This document shows, piece by piece, positions 27,828 to 36,382 of a DNA stretch of 37,467 bases (positions are counted from its first letter, which is position 1; the number at the start of each line of letters is the position of its first letter). The notes beneath the pieces are model-generated. The model was not told where the DNA came from, ran no database searches, and was given only the letters and a program-made list of their open reading frames with translations. The stretch is from Gemmatimonadaceae bacterium. GTDB lineage: Bacteria; Gemmatimonadota; Gemmatimonadetes; Gemmatimonadales; Gemmatimonadaceae. Position numbers and translations under genes: made by a program. Location of the stretch: assembly GCA_025927495.1 (NCBI GenBank), contig JAICLH010000008.1, positions 1 through 37,467 of the forward strand. Reading direction: 5' to 3'.

Positions 27828-27839
27828 TGCCCCCGAGCG

Positions 27840-28328
27840 CTACGGGGGCCCTTGCGTGTGCCGCGCCGTTAGCGCGTTAGTCACCCGCTCCACCGTCGCG
27901 TCGTTGGGCGTAACGAGGACGGCAATGAGGTTGCCGGAGATGATGTAATGCGGTGTGTCGAGCGTTGGAAGGCCATGCAGCGTGGTATCGAGGCCGGCAG
28001 CGTCTCGCGTGCGCGCTCCGCGTCCAGAGTAGAGGTACACCGTGAGCGTGCCTCGACCGAGGTGCAGCACGTGTCCCGGTTCGTGAAGCTCCGGCCGGTG
28101 GACGACCTGCCCCGAATCGGAAATCCCGAGACCCGCCTCTCGTATCCGGCGCATGACCTCGGGCACGGACCACGCGTCGCGCGCCACCGCGACGCTGTCC
28201 GTGGACTGCGACTCCACGGCGGCTGTGCCTGGTTGTGCAGTCGCGTTTGCGCCGCGCGAAGACGAGGCGTCGCCGTGGCCACACGCGAAGAGCATCAGCG
28301 CCAACGACAGCGCGCACGGTGCGCGCAT
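27840..28328 (-). CDS. Hypothetical lipoprotein
   Basis: MRAPCALSLALMLFACGHGDASSS lipobox; C-terminal domain YIISGNLIAVLVTPNDATVERV. Confidence 0.65.
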   Translation of the reverse strand: MRAPCALSLALMLFACGHGDASSSRGANATAQPGTAAVESQSTDSVAVARDAWSVPEVMRRIREAGLGISDSGQVVHRPELHEPGHVLHLGRGTLTVYLYSGRGARTRDAAGLDTTLHGLPTLDTPHYIISGNLIAVLVTPNDATVERVTNALTARHTQGPP

Positions 28329-28347
28329 TCGGGAACTGCGCACGTGC

Positions 28348-28761
28348 TCAGTCGTCGCGCACCACTCGCAGCGGAACCTCCATGTCGCGCGCGCGCCGCC
28401 GCGCGGATCTTGTCGTGGCATCGAGCACGGTTCGCTCGACGACCGCGCTGTCGACCGCTGGAAGGTACAGGAACCCGGCGATCGTACGTCCGTCCACCAA
28501 GTGCGCTTCTTCCGGCCGGCGCGTGAGACTCACGGCGACGATTGGCAGGTCGTCCCGGCTGGATCCGCGTTGCCACTCGTGACGAGGAGATGTCGCGAGT
28601 AAGTCGTAATCACAAATCACGACGTCCGGCCGCGCGGCGCGTGACGCATCCAGTCCTTCACGCAGGCCGACCACCGACTGGCATTCGATGCCGGCGCTTC
28701 GCATGATCGAGCAGATGTGCTCACCCAGAAAAACGTGCCGCGAGATACACACAGCGCGCAT
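28348..28761 (-). CDS. Receiver-like domain protein
   Basis: MRAVCISRHVFLGEHICSIMRSAG...PDVVICDYDLL...PIVAVSLTRRPEE. Confidence 0.5.
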   Translation of the reverse strand: MRAVCISRHVFLGEHICSIMRSAGIECQSVVGLREGLDASRAARPDVVICDYDLLATSPRHEWQRGSSRDDLPIVAVSLTRRPEEAHLVDGRTIAGFLYLPAVDSAVVERTVLDATTRSARRRARDMEVPLRVVRDD

Positions 28762-28843
28762 GATGCGGCAATATAGCGACGATTGTTCTGGCAATCGTCC
28801 GAGTTCTGAAACAGAGTTCTCTCCGTCGTGAAGCGACCCGACA

Positions 28844-28866
28844 GGGCGGGCGGTTCTGGCCCGCCC
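28844..28866 (-). terminator. GC-rich hairpin downstream of the DsrE-like gene
   Basis: GGGCGGGC-GGTTCTG-GCCCGCCC, extendable by CCGAC/GTCGG with one bulged base. Confidence 0.5.
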
Positions 28867-28883
28867 GTCGGTGTGACGTCGCT

Positions 28884-29555
28884 CTACGATGCGTAGCAGT
28901 ACGAGCAGCCGTGTTCCTGAGCGCGGTTCACACCCCAGACGCCACTCGGCAGCAGCGTGAACCCGGGAATGAGTCCGGCAACCCATTCTTGTTTCGCGGT
29001 GGCTTTGTCGACACCGATGGCATCGGCGCGCATACCGCTGTAGACGGTGAGCGCCACGTTGCAACATCCGAAGTTCACGCCACGCTGCATCAGCTTTTCG
29101 ATCGCCATGCCGGGGAACATCAGCTCGCTTTCCTTCGCGTTGTAAAACGGATTGCGTTCGGCGGGCGCCTTCGTTGCCGGATCGTTGATCTTGAACGCCT
29201 CGCCGAGCTTGTACTTCTTCCAGATTGGATCGGTGAACGCGAGCGGAATCGCTTCATGGCGCATGACCACGACTGCGTTCAGGTCGCTATCGGCGAGATT
29301 GCTCGACGCTTTGTTGGTGTCGAGGAAGATCATCGACCAGATGAGCGAGAAACCGTTGTTCCAGCTGACCGCATCGTAGAGCTGGCGGTGTTTGCCGTGC
29401 ACATCCGGCCATTTCTCGACGTCCGGGGAGACCGCATCGACGGCGGCATTCAGCCGCTGGGGCAACGCGCCACCCAAGCCTAACGCGATGGATGCGGCGG
29501 CGACCTTGCCCAGAAAATCCCGGCGGGGCGTGGTCGAGGAAGAATCGTCGATCAT
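28884..29555 (-). CDS. Tat-exported DsrE/DsrF-like protein
   Basis: Twin-arginine signal TTPRRDFLGKVAAASIALGLGGA; VVVMRHEAIPLAF...MQRGVNFGCCNVAL; C-terminal CSYCYAS. Confidence 0.6.
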   Translation of the reverse strand: MIDDSSSTTPRRDFLGKVAAASIALGLGGALPQRLNAAVDAVSPDVEKWPDVHGKHRQLYDAVSWNNGFSLIWSMIFLDTNKASSNLADSDLNAVVVMRHEAIPLAFTDPIWKKYKLGEAFKINDPATKAPAERNPFYNAKESELMFPGMAIEKLMQRGVNFGCCNVALTVYSGMRADAIGVDKATAKQEWVAGLIPGFTLLPSGVWGVNRAQEHGCSYCYAS

Positions 29556-29617
29556 GTGCTGCCTCCTGAGCGAGGTTGGTGTCGGGAGAAGCGGCGGCGG
29601 CGGATACTCGTGCAACG

Positions 29618-30547
29618 TCAATGGCGCGCGGTGTCCGGAGCGGCAGCGTGGCGCGTCGGATATGCGACATCCGGCGGGGCGTCGCCGTTAGGCCAATCGT
29701 TTTCCTTGCCCGCGAAATCCGGACGCGGGTGCGAAATGACGAACGACGCGACGTCGAAGGACTGTTGGTCGTCGAGCGACCCGGGCCGATCGAACGGCAT
29801 GTTGAACCGGATGAACGCCGCGGCCGTGCGGAGTCGGCTCATGCCCGCGCCGATGTTGAACGAGTGGCGTCCCCAAAGCGGCGGCGCGACGGCTGTACCC
29901 TCGCCATCGGCGCCGTGACACCGGGCGCACTGCGCACCGAAGATCGCGCGGCCACGCGTCGTGTCGCCGGCGAGCGGCGTGAGCTTCACGAGACCCTGTC
30001 CTTCGACGGCGGCGCCGACGGGAACGCCACGCGACAGCCACGCGAAGTAGACGACCACGTCGCGCATGTCGGCGCTGCCGACCGGCAGTGCGCGTCCGTT
30101 CAAGCTGCGACGGAAGCAGTCGTTGATGCGGTCCTCGATCGTGTACGCTTTGCCGCTCCGCGCATTGTACGTCGGATAGCGCGCGTAGACGCCGACGAAC
30201 GGCGAGGCGTGCGCCCGGCGTCCGTCATCGAGATGGCAGCTCACGCAGCGCAGACGGCTCACCGCGAAGGCGGGCAGACTATCGCGCGTCGCGGCGAGCA
30301 GGGCATGCCCCCGCCGAATCGACGCGCCTAACGCACCGGCTGGGATCTCGCTGTCGTTCGGCGGCCGCAACGGCACGACGAGCGCACTACGCGGCGCGGG
30401 AGTCGCCGATCTGGCCGGCGCGGCCGCGGAAGCCTTCCCGCCGGGTGGATCCGCCCCTCGACACGCGACAGCCAATGCGGCCGGCATGCTGAGCCACACC
30501 GCAGAGCGAACGAACTGGCGGACCGGCAGCAGAGTACGCAAGCGCAC
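29618..30547 (-). CDS. Diheme cytochrome c, thiosulfate dehydrogenase (TsdA)-like
   Basis: Two CXXCH motifs (CVSCH, CARCH); TIEDRINDCFRRSLNGRALP, PPLWGRHSFNIGAGMSR, FIRFNMPF, PDFAGKENDWPNGDAPPDVAYP. Confidence 0.8.
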   Translation of the reverse strand: MRLRTLLPVRQFVRSAVWLSMPAALAVACRGADPPGGKASAAAPARSATPAPRSALVVPLRPPNDSEIPAGALGASIRRGHALLAATRDSLPAFAVSRLRCVSCHLDDGRRAHASPFVGVYARYPTYNARSGKAYTIEDRINDCFRRSLNGRALPVGSADMRDVVVYFAWLSRGVPVGAAVEGQGLVKLTPLAGDTTRGRAIFGAQCARCHGADGEGTAVAPPLWGRHSFNIGAGMSRLRTAAAFIRFNMPFDRPGSLDDQQSFDVASFVISHPRPDFAGKENDWPNGDAPPDVAYPTRHAAAPDTARH

Positions 30548-30661
30548 CGTCTCGAATGCGCGTCACGGGCATCCCTCGCCATGCGGCGTGAGAGACCCGT
30601 GACACCTCTGCCGATCCTAGTGCGACCCGGCTCAAAACGCCAGAGCGGGCCCGACCGCACG

Positions 30662-31876
30662 TCAACTGACCGCCGACACCACCCGCGCATCGTCCTTAAG
30701 CGCGCTTGCTCGAGACGCGAGCTCCCAGCTGAACGTGCCGAGCGCACCGGGCTCGCGCCCGAAGTGGCCGTAGGCAGCAGTCGGATAATAGATGGGCTGC
30801 AGCAACTCGAGGTCGCGGATGATTCCGTACGGCGTGAGGTCGAACGCCGAAGCGACGCGCACTTCGAGCTCGGCGCGCGACAACTCAGACGTTCCGAAGG
30901 TCTCGACCATCACCGACACCGGTCGAGCCACGCCGATCGCATAGGCTACCTGTACCTCGCAACGCTCGGCGAGACCGGCGGCCACGACGTTCTTGGCCAC
31001 CCAGCGCGCGGCGTACGCCGCGGACCGGTCCACCTTGGAGGGATCCTTGCCGCTGAACGCGCCGCCACCGTGACGCGCCGCGCCGCCGTAGGTGTCGACG
31101 ATGATCTTGCGGCCCGTTAGGCCCGTGTCGGTTGCCGGCCCGCCCTCCGAAAACGCACCGCTCGGGTTCACGAGCACCGTGTCACGCCAGCCCCTCGGCA
31201 GCATTGACTCCGGAACGACCGCAGGGATGATCTGCTCGATCACGTACTCGCGAATCACCGGCTGCGTGACGGTGGGTGCATGCTGAGTGGAAACGACGAT
31301 GCGCGTCACGTCGGTGGGACGTCCGTCGCGATAGCGCACCGACACCTGTGACTTGGCGTCGGGGCGAATCCACCGCGCGTCGCCTGCCTTGCGCCGTCGC
31401 GCGAGCTCTTCGACCAGTCCGTGCGCGTACGTGATCGCCGCAGGCATGAGCGATGGCGTCTCGCGCGTCGCATAGCCAAACATGAGCCCCTGATCGCCGG
31501 CGCCCTGTTGGTCCGCCGCGGTTTTCTTGTCGACCGCGGAGCCGATTTCGGTGGACTGCGGCTGCAGCCGCACGTCGATGCGCGCGCTCTCGTGGCCGAA
31601 CCGCTCGTCGAATCCGTCGTAGCCCGTGTCGAGAATCACCTGCCGCGCCACACGCTCGACTTCATCGCGATCCACGGCCGCAGCGCACCGCGTCTCACCT
31701 GCAATGCAGACGAAGTTGTGCGTCACGAGCACCTCGCACGCGACGCGAGATCGCGGGTCGCGCGTGAGGTGCAGGTCGAGAACGGCGTCGCTGATGCGAT
31801 CAGCAAGCTTGTCTGGATGACCTTCGGACACGGACTCACTGGAAAAGACGAATGAATCGGAACGTGCGGGTGTCAT
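30662..31876 (-). CDS. metK: S-adenosylmethionine synthetase
   Basis: FSSESVSEGHPDKLADRISDAVLD, GAGDQGLMFGYA, GGGAFSGKDPSKVDRSAAYAARWVAKN. Confidence 0.97.
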   Translation of the reverse strand: MTPARSDSFVFSSESVSEGHPDKLADRISDAVLDLHLTRDPRSRVACEVLVTHNFVCIAGETRCAAAVDRDEVERVARQVILDTGYDGFDERFGHESARIDVRLQPQSTEIGSAVDKKTAADQQGAGDQGLMFGYATRETPSLMPAAITYAHGLVEELARRRKAGDARWIRPDAKSQVSVRYRDGRPTDVTRIVVSTQHAPTVTQPVIREYVIEQIIPAVVPESMLPRGWRDTVLVNPSGAFSEGGPATDTGLTGRKIIVDTYGGAARHGGGAFSGKDPSKVDRSAAYAARWVAKNVVAAGLAERCEVQVAYAIGVARPVSVMVETFGTSELSRAELEVRVASAFDLTPYGIIRDLELLQPIYYPTAAYGHFGREPGALGTFSWELASRASALKDDARVVSAVS

Positions 31877-31918
31877 GATCTGGCTCCTCGATGTGTGCAA
31901 CCCCCGGCCACCAGACAC

Positions 31919-31959
31919 AAAAAACAATAAGCCCGGTGGGCGGATACCGCCCCCGGGCT
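31919..31959 (-). terminator. Strong intrinsic terminator between the histidine kinase and metK (possible attenuator)
   Basis: Minus strand: AGCCCGGGGGCGG-TAT-CCGCCCaCCGGGCT-TATTGTTTTTT. Confidence 0.9.
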
Positions 31960-32067
31960 GTTTGCACAGATCAGGCGAGCGGTTTAGCGGAATTTCTTAC
32001 GCGGCCGCAATCGCTTCAAATCGCCGCGGAACTTGTGCTGGTAAGTTCGCCGGGCCGTCGCGCGCTG

Positions 32068-33357
32068 TCAACGTGTCAAAGGCAGACGTACGCGGAACAC
32101 ACTGCCTTGGCCCAGCGTGCTTTCGACGCCAAGCGACCCGCCCAGAAGTGTCAGCAACTGACGCGACACGCTGAGGCCGAGTCCGGTGCCACCCGCGCGC
32201 CGCGTCGAGTGCTGCTCGACTTGGCTGAACGGCTGGAAGATGCGATCGAGATGCTCCGGCGCGATGCCGATTCCGGTGTCGCGCACATCGATCATGAGAT
32301 CATCGCCTGCCGCGCGCGCGGACATCGTGACTTGCCCATGCTCGGTGAACTTGATCGCGTTCGACAGCAGGTTCACGAGCACTTGCTGGAGCTTCATGCA
32401 GTCTGTCGTAGTCGACAGGTCGCGGTCGCCGAGCGATGGGACGGGATCGACGACCACGGCTAGCGATTTGGCGGCGGCGAGTGGCGCGACCAAGGCAGCG
32501 GCAGAGTCGAGAATCGCTGCGATGCTCGCAAACTCGAGTTTGACGCTCTCACGCCCGGCTTCGAGCCGAGAAAATGTGAGCAGCTCATCGATGAGGCCGA
32601 GCAGATGCAACGCGCTCGCTTCGATGCGAGACAGGTGCTGTCGCTGCAGCTCCGTCACGGGTCCGCTGATCCCGTCGGCCAACAACTCCTGGTAGCCGAG
32701 TATCGACGTGAGCGGCGTGCGCAGCTCGTGGCTCATGACCGCGAGAAAATCGGCTTTGGCGCGCATGGCGGACTCGGCGTCGAGGCGTGCGCGCTGCTCC
32801 GCGGAAAACAAACGCGCACGCTCGAGCGCCTGCGCGCACTGGGCGGCAAACGCGAGCAGCATCGCGCGCTCTTCCGGCGGGAACGAGCGATCTTCGGGGA
32901 AGTTGAAGCTCACGACGCCGCGCAACAAGCCGCCGAACACCAACGGGAGTCCGGCATACGCCGCCAGGTGCACCTGACCGATGATCGGTGCGACGCGCGG
33001 ATAATGCTGCTCCCACTCGGAGAACGAGTCGAGGAAGACTGGTGCGGCGCCACGAACGACTTCGCCGCCGGGCGTGCCCGTATCGACCGGGTAGCGCATC
33101 CACGACCGCACGAGGTGCTCTGGATAACCCATCCAACACAGGACACGAAACGTCCGATCGTCGTCGTCGAGGAGGACGACATCGCCGGCTGTCGCGCCGA
33201 AGGCGGGCAGCGCTTCGCGCAAGACGACGGCACCGACCTGCTCCTCACTCAGCGTGCTCGAAAGCGCCGCGGTGAGGTGTTGCAGCGTCGCCGCTTGAAC
33301 GGCCGCGCGACGAGCGATCGCGAGTAGCTGGACGGGATCGTCGCTGAACTCGTCCAT
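32068..33357 (-). CDS. GAF-domain sensor histidine kinase
   Basis: GAF-like N-terminus; H-box AVMSHELRTPLTSILGYQELL; VLVNLLSNAIKFTEHG; DTGIGIAPEHLDRIFQPF. Confidence 0.95.
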   Translation of the reverse strand: MDEFSDDPVQLLAIARRAAVQAATLQHLTAALSSTLSEEQVGAVVLREALPAFGATAGDVVLLDDDDRTFRVLCWMGYPEHLVRSWMRYPVDTGTPGGEVVRGAAPVFLDSFSEWEQHYPRVAPIIGQVHLAAYAGLPLVFGGLLRGVVSFNFPEDRSFPPEERAMLLAFAAQCAQALERARLFSAEQRARLDAESAMRAKADFLAVMSHELRTPLTSILGYQELLADGISGPVTELQRQHLSRIEASALHLLGLIDELLTFSRLEAGRESVKLEFASIAAILDSAAALVAPLAAAKSLAVVVDPVPSLGDRDLSTTTDCMKLQQVLVNLLSNAIKFTEHGQVTMSARAAGDDLMIDVRDTGIGIAPEHLDRIFQPFSQVEQHSTRRAGGTGLGLSVSRQLLTLLGGSLGVESTLGQGSVFRVRLPLTR

Positions 33358-33547
33358 GGCTACCGGATCATCCCGATCCGATGCCGTGCGCTGCCGCGGT
33401 CCGGTCACGAACGGCGTTGATCACGATGTACGACATTGTGAGAAAGAATATACCCCGCATCGCCGGCAACGCATCTGTCGCGCATCGCCTCGCGCTTTCC
33501 GCGATCGCGCGAACAGGATAGTTTCCTCGCTCCTCCAGACCGACTCG

Positions 33548-34816
33548 GTGGCGACCGACTCTCACGATCCGTACGCGGCGCTGCGCGTACGTGACTTCCG
33601 CCTGTTTCTGGCCGGTCGTATGCTCTCCACGACCGGTCAACAGATGTTGGACGTCGCCATCGGCTGGGAACTGTACGAGCGGACGCACTCGGCGCTGGCG
33701 TTGGGACTGGTCGGCCTGGTTCTCGTCGCGCCGATCGTGGCGCTCGCCCTGCCGTCGGGCCACCTCGCGGACCGACACGAGCGACGGGGGATCGTACTCG
33801 TCACGCAACTCGTGCTGGCACTGTGCTCGCTGGTGCTCGCGGGTCTGTCGTTCGAGCGCGGGCCGGTGCCGCTCGTGTACGCGGCGCTCTTCGTCATCGG
33901 GGTTGCATTGGCCTTCAACCGGCCGGCCACGGCCGCGATGCTGCCGCAGCTGGTGCCGGCAGAGGATTTCGCCAACGCGGTGACGTGGAGCAGCAGCGGA
34001 TTTCAGATCGCGTCGGTGGTGGGGCCTGCGTTAGGCGGCGCGATCATCGGCATCCGGCGTCGTGCGGGGCCGGTGTACGTCGTGGATGCGGCGCTCGCGC
34101 TGGCGTTCTTCGTGTGCGCCTGGGCAATTCGGGCTCGGCGCGTCGAGCGGGCCGGCGAGTCGAGGGCGATGTCGATATCGAGCCTCGTGGCGGGCGTGGT
34201 GTACGTCTGGCGCACGAAGGTGATTCTCGCGGCGATCACGTTGGACTTGTTCGCGGTGCTCTTCGGTGGCGCGACCACGCTGCTGCCGATTTTCGCGAAG
34301 GACATCCTGCACGTGGGACCGGCCGGATTCGGATGGTTGCGGGCGGCGCCATCGATCGGCGCGTTTTTGATGGCGATCGCGATCACGCATCGGCCTCCGA
34401 TGCGGCGCGCGGGGCGCAGTCTGCTCGTGGCCGTGGCGGGATTCGGCGCGGCGACGATCGGTTTCGGGTTGTCGCGGTCCTTCGCGCTGTCGATGACGCT
34501 CTTGCTGATCGCGGGAGGGCTGGACAACATCAGCGTCGTGGTGCGGCACACGCTGGTCCAGCTGCGTACGCCGGATGCGATGCGCGGGCGCGTGTCGGCG
34601 GTGAACGGCGTGTTCATCGACACGTCGAACGAGTTAGGCGGATTCGAATCAGGCGTGACGGCGGCGTGGCTCGGGCCGGTGGTCTCGGTGGTGGCGGGCG
34701 GCGTCATCACAATCATCGTCGTGCTCGTCGTGGCACGGTTGTGGCCGGAGTTGCGCGAGATGGGCAATCTCGCGGCCGAGGATTGGGGACCGGAGCTCGA
34801 GGCAGGCAACGGCTAA
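33548..34816 (+). CDS. MFS transporter (EntS-like)
   Basis: DFRLFLAGRMLSTTGQQMLDVAIGWELYERT, PSGHLADRHERRGIVL; GTG start. Confidence 0.9.
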   Translation: MATDSHDPYAALRVRDFRLFLAGRMLSTTGQQMLDVAIGWELYERTHSALALGLVGLVLVAPIVALALPSGHLADRHERRGIVLVTQLVLALCSLVLAGLSFERGPVPLVYAALFVIGVALAFNRPATAAMLPQLVPAEDFANAVTWSSSGFQIASVVGPALGGAIIGIRRRAGPVYVVDAALALAFFVCAWAIRARRVERAGESRAMSISSLVAGVVYVWRTKVILAAITLDLFAVLFGGATTLLPIFAKDILHVGPAGFGWLRAAPSIGAFLMAIAITHRPPMRRAGRSLLVAVAGFGAATIGFGLSRSFALSMTLLLIAGGLDNISVVVRHTLVQLRTPDAMRGRVSAVNGVFIDTSNELGGFESGVTAAWLGPVVSVVAGGVITIIVVLVVARLWPELREMGNLAAEDWGPELEAGNG

Positions 34817-34829
34817 CGAGGACGGGAAC

Positions 34830-35192
34830 ATGCGCTTTCTCATCCGTCTGATCATCACCGCGGCGGCGCTGTGGGTGGCGACGCGCGTCATCATCGGCAT
34901 CAGCTATGAGGGCGGTTGGCTGGGGCTCCTTGGGGTGGCGCTCGTATTCGGGGTGTTGAACGCGATCGTGCGCCCGGTGCTCAAGTTCTTCACGTTCCCG
35001 CTGTTCCTGATCACGTTGGGCTTGTTTACCTTCGTGCTCAACGCGTTCATGCTGTGGCTCGCGAGTCCCGTGGCGGCAGCGTTTGGTCTGCGGTTCCAGG
35101 TTCGCGGGTTCGCGGCGGCGTTCTGGGGCGCGCTGGTGGTGAGCGTCGTGAGCTTCCTGCTCTCGATGCTGATCCCGGACCGCGAGGAGTAG
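34830..35192 (+). CDS. Phage holin family (YvlD-like) membrane protein
   Basis: About 4 TM; GVLNAIVRPVLKFFTFPLFLITLGLFTFVLNAFMLWLAS. Confidence 0.9.
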   Translation: MRFLIRLIITAAALWVATRVIIGISYEGGWLGLLGVALVFGVLNAIVRPVLKFFTFPLFLITLGLFTFVLNAFMLWLASPVAAAFGLRFQVRGFAAAFWGALVVSVVSFLLSMLIPDREE

Positions 35193-35221
35193 TAGACCGC
35201 CTATAGACGCGCTCACTAACG

Positions 35222-36382
35222 TCAGGGACGGGCGGCGACCTCGACCGGGATGCCGCCGTTCGCCGTGCGCAGCAGGCGACGCAGTGCGACGCCGGTTTCT
35301 TTGCCTAACGATCGATCGGCGCGCATCACCACGACGTGCCAGTCGCGGGCGTCGGCGCGCAGGAGCCGTCCCAGTTGGGCATAGGCGTCGCGGACGTTTT
35401 CGCGATCACCGACGCGCACACCATAGGGCGGGTTGGTGACGATCCATCCCGTCTGCTCCGGCAGCGTGACCGACGCGAGGGGCTGCTGCGTGAACGCGAT
35501 GTCGGCGGCGACGCCGGCGCGATCGGCGTTGTCGCGTGCGGCGGCGATCGCGCCGGCGTCGCGATCGGAGCCGTGAATGGCGGCTGGCGCCGCGGGCGCC
35601 GCGGCGCGGAGCGCCGCGTCGACCATGCGGCGCCAGCGTTGGGCCGAGAATTCGGGCCACGTCTCGAACGCGAAGCGGCGGCGCGCGCCGGGCGGGAGGC
35701 GCCGCGCGATGAGCGCGGCCTCGATCGGGATCGTGCCGGATCCGCAGAACGGGTCGACTAACGGAGCGCGGATGTCCCAGGCGCCGGCAAGGAGCATGGC
35801 CGCGGCCAGCGTCTCCCGCATGGGCGCCTTCGCGGTGCGCAGGCGATACCCGCGCCGATGCAGCAGGTCGCCCGACGCGTCGGCGCTGAGGAGACACGTG
35901 TCGTGCGTGATGCGGACGATGACTAACGCACGCGAGGCGCCGGCCGCATCGGCCGCGTCGTCGTGCTCCGCGGAGCCGGCACCGGTGACGCCCGCGATGC
36001 GTCCGCCGATGGCGCCGGCAACGCGCTCGGCGATAGCGCCGGTGTGATAGAGCCGCGACTTGTGCGCGGTGACGCGGACGCGGACGACGCTGCCCGGCGG
36101 GATGTACCGCTCCCACGCGAGCGAGCGCGCGCGCCGCTCGAGCTCGCCTAACGCACGCGCGCGGAACGAGCCGAGGCGCACCACCACCCGGCTGGCCGTG
36201 CGGAGCCAGAGGTTGGCGCGCCACACCGCCTCGATGCCGCCCCGAAACGCGACGCCGCCGGCGTCGGTCGCCTGCGGCGCGAGCGACAGCGCCGCGAGCT
36301 CGCCGGCGACGAGCCGCTCGAGGCCGGGCGCGCAGATCGCGAACACATCGAGCGACGCGTCCCGCGAGCTACCGGCGGCCAC
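35222..36382 (-). CDS. THUMP-domain class I SAM-dependent RNA methyltransferase (RlmL-N-like)
   Basis: CAPGLERLVAGELAAL; VDPFCGSGTIPIEAALIARR; IVTNPPYGVRVGD. Confidence 0.92.
   Translation of the reverse strand: MAAGSSRDASLDVFAICAPGLERLVAGELAALSLAPQATDAGGVAFRGGIEAVWRANLWLRTASRVVVRLGSFRARALGELERRARSLAWERYIPPGSVVRVRVTAHKSRLYHTGAIAERVAGAIGGRIAGVTGAGSAEHDDAADAAGASRALVIVRITHDTCLLSADASGDLLHRRGYRLRTAKAPMRETLAAAMLLAGAWDIRAPLVDPFCGSGTIPIEAALIARRLPPGARRRFAFETWPEFSAQRWRRMVDAALRAAAPAAPAAIHGSDRDAGAIAAARDNADRAGVAADIAFTQQPLASVTLPEQTGWIVTNPPYGVRVGDRENVRDAYAQLGRLLRADARDWHVVVMRADRSLGKETGVALRRLLRTANGGIPVEVAARP

Noticed and set aside
31983-32067. Basic peptide QRATARRTYQHKFRGDLKRLRPRKKFR in frame after the histidine-kinase stop (readthrough product)
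   Set aside because: No ATG start; most likely chance in GC-rich DNA.
34830-35192. Phage-holin-family gene as prophage evidence
   Set aside because: YvlD-like proteins of this family are common chromosomal membrane proteins; no other phage genes nearby.
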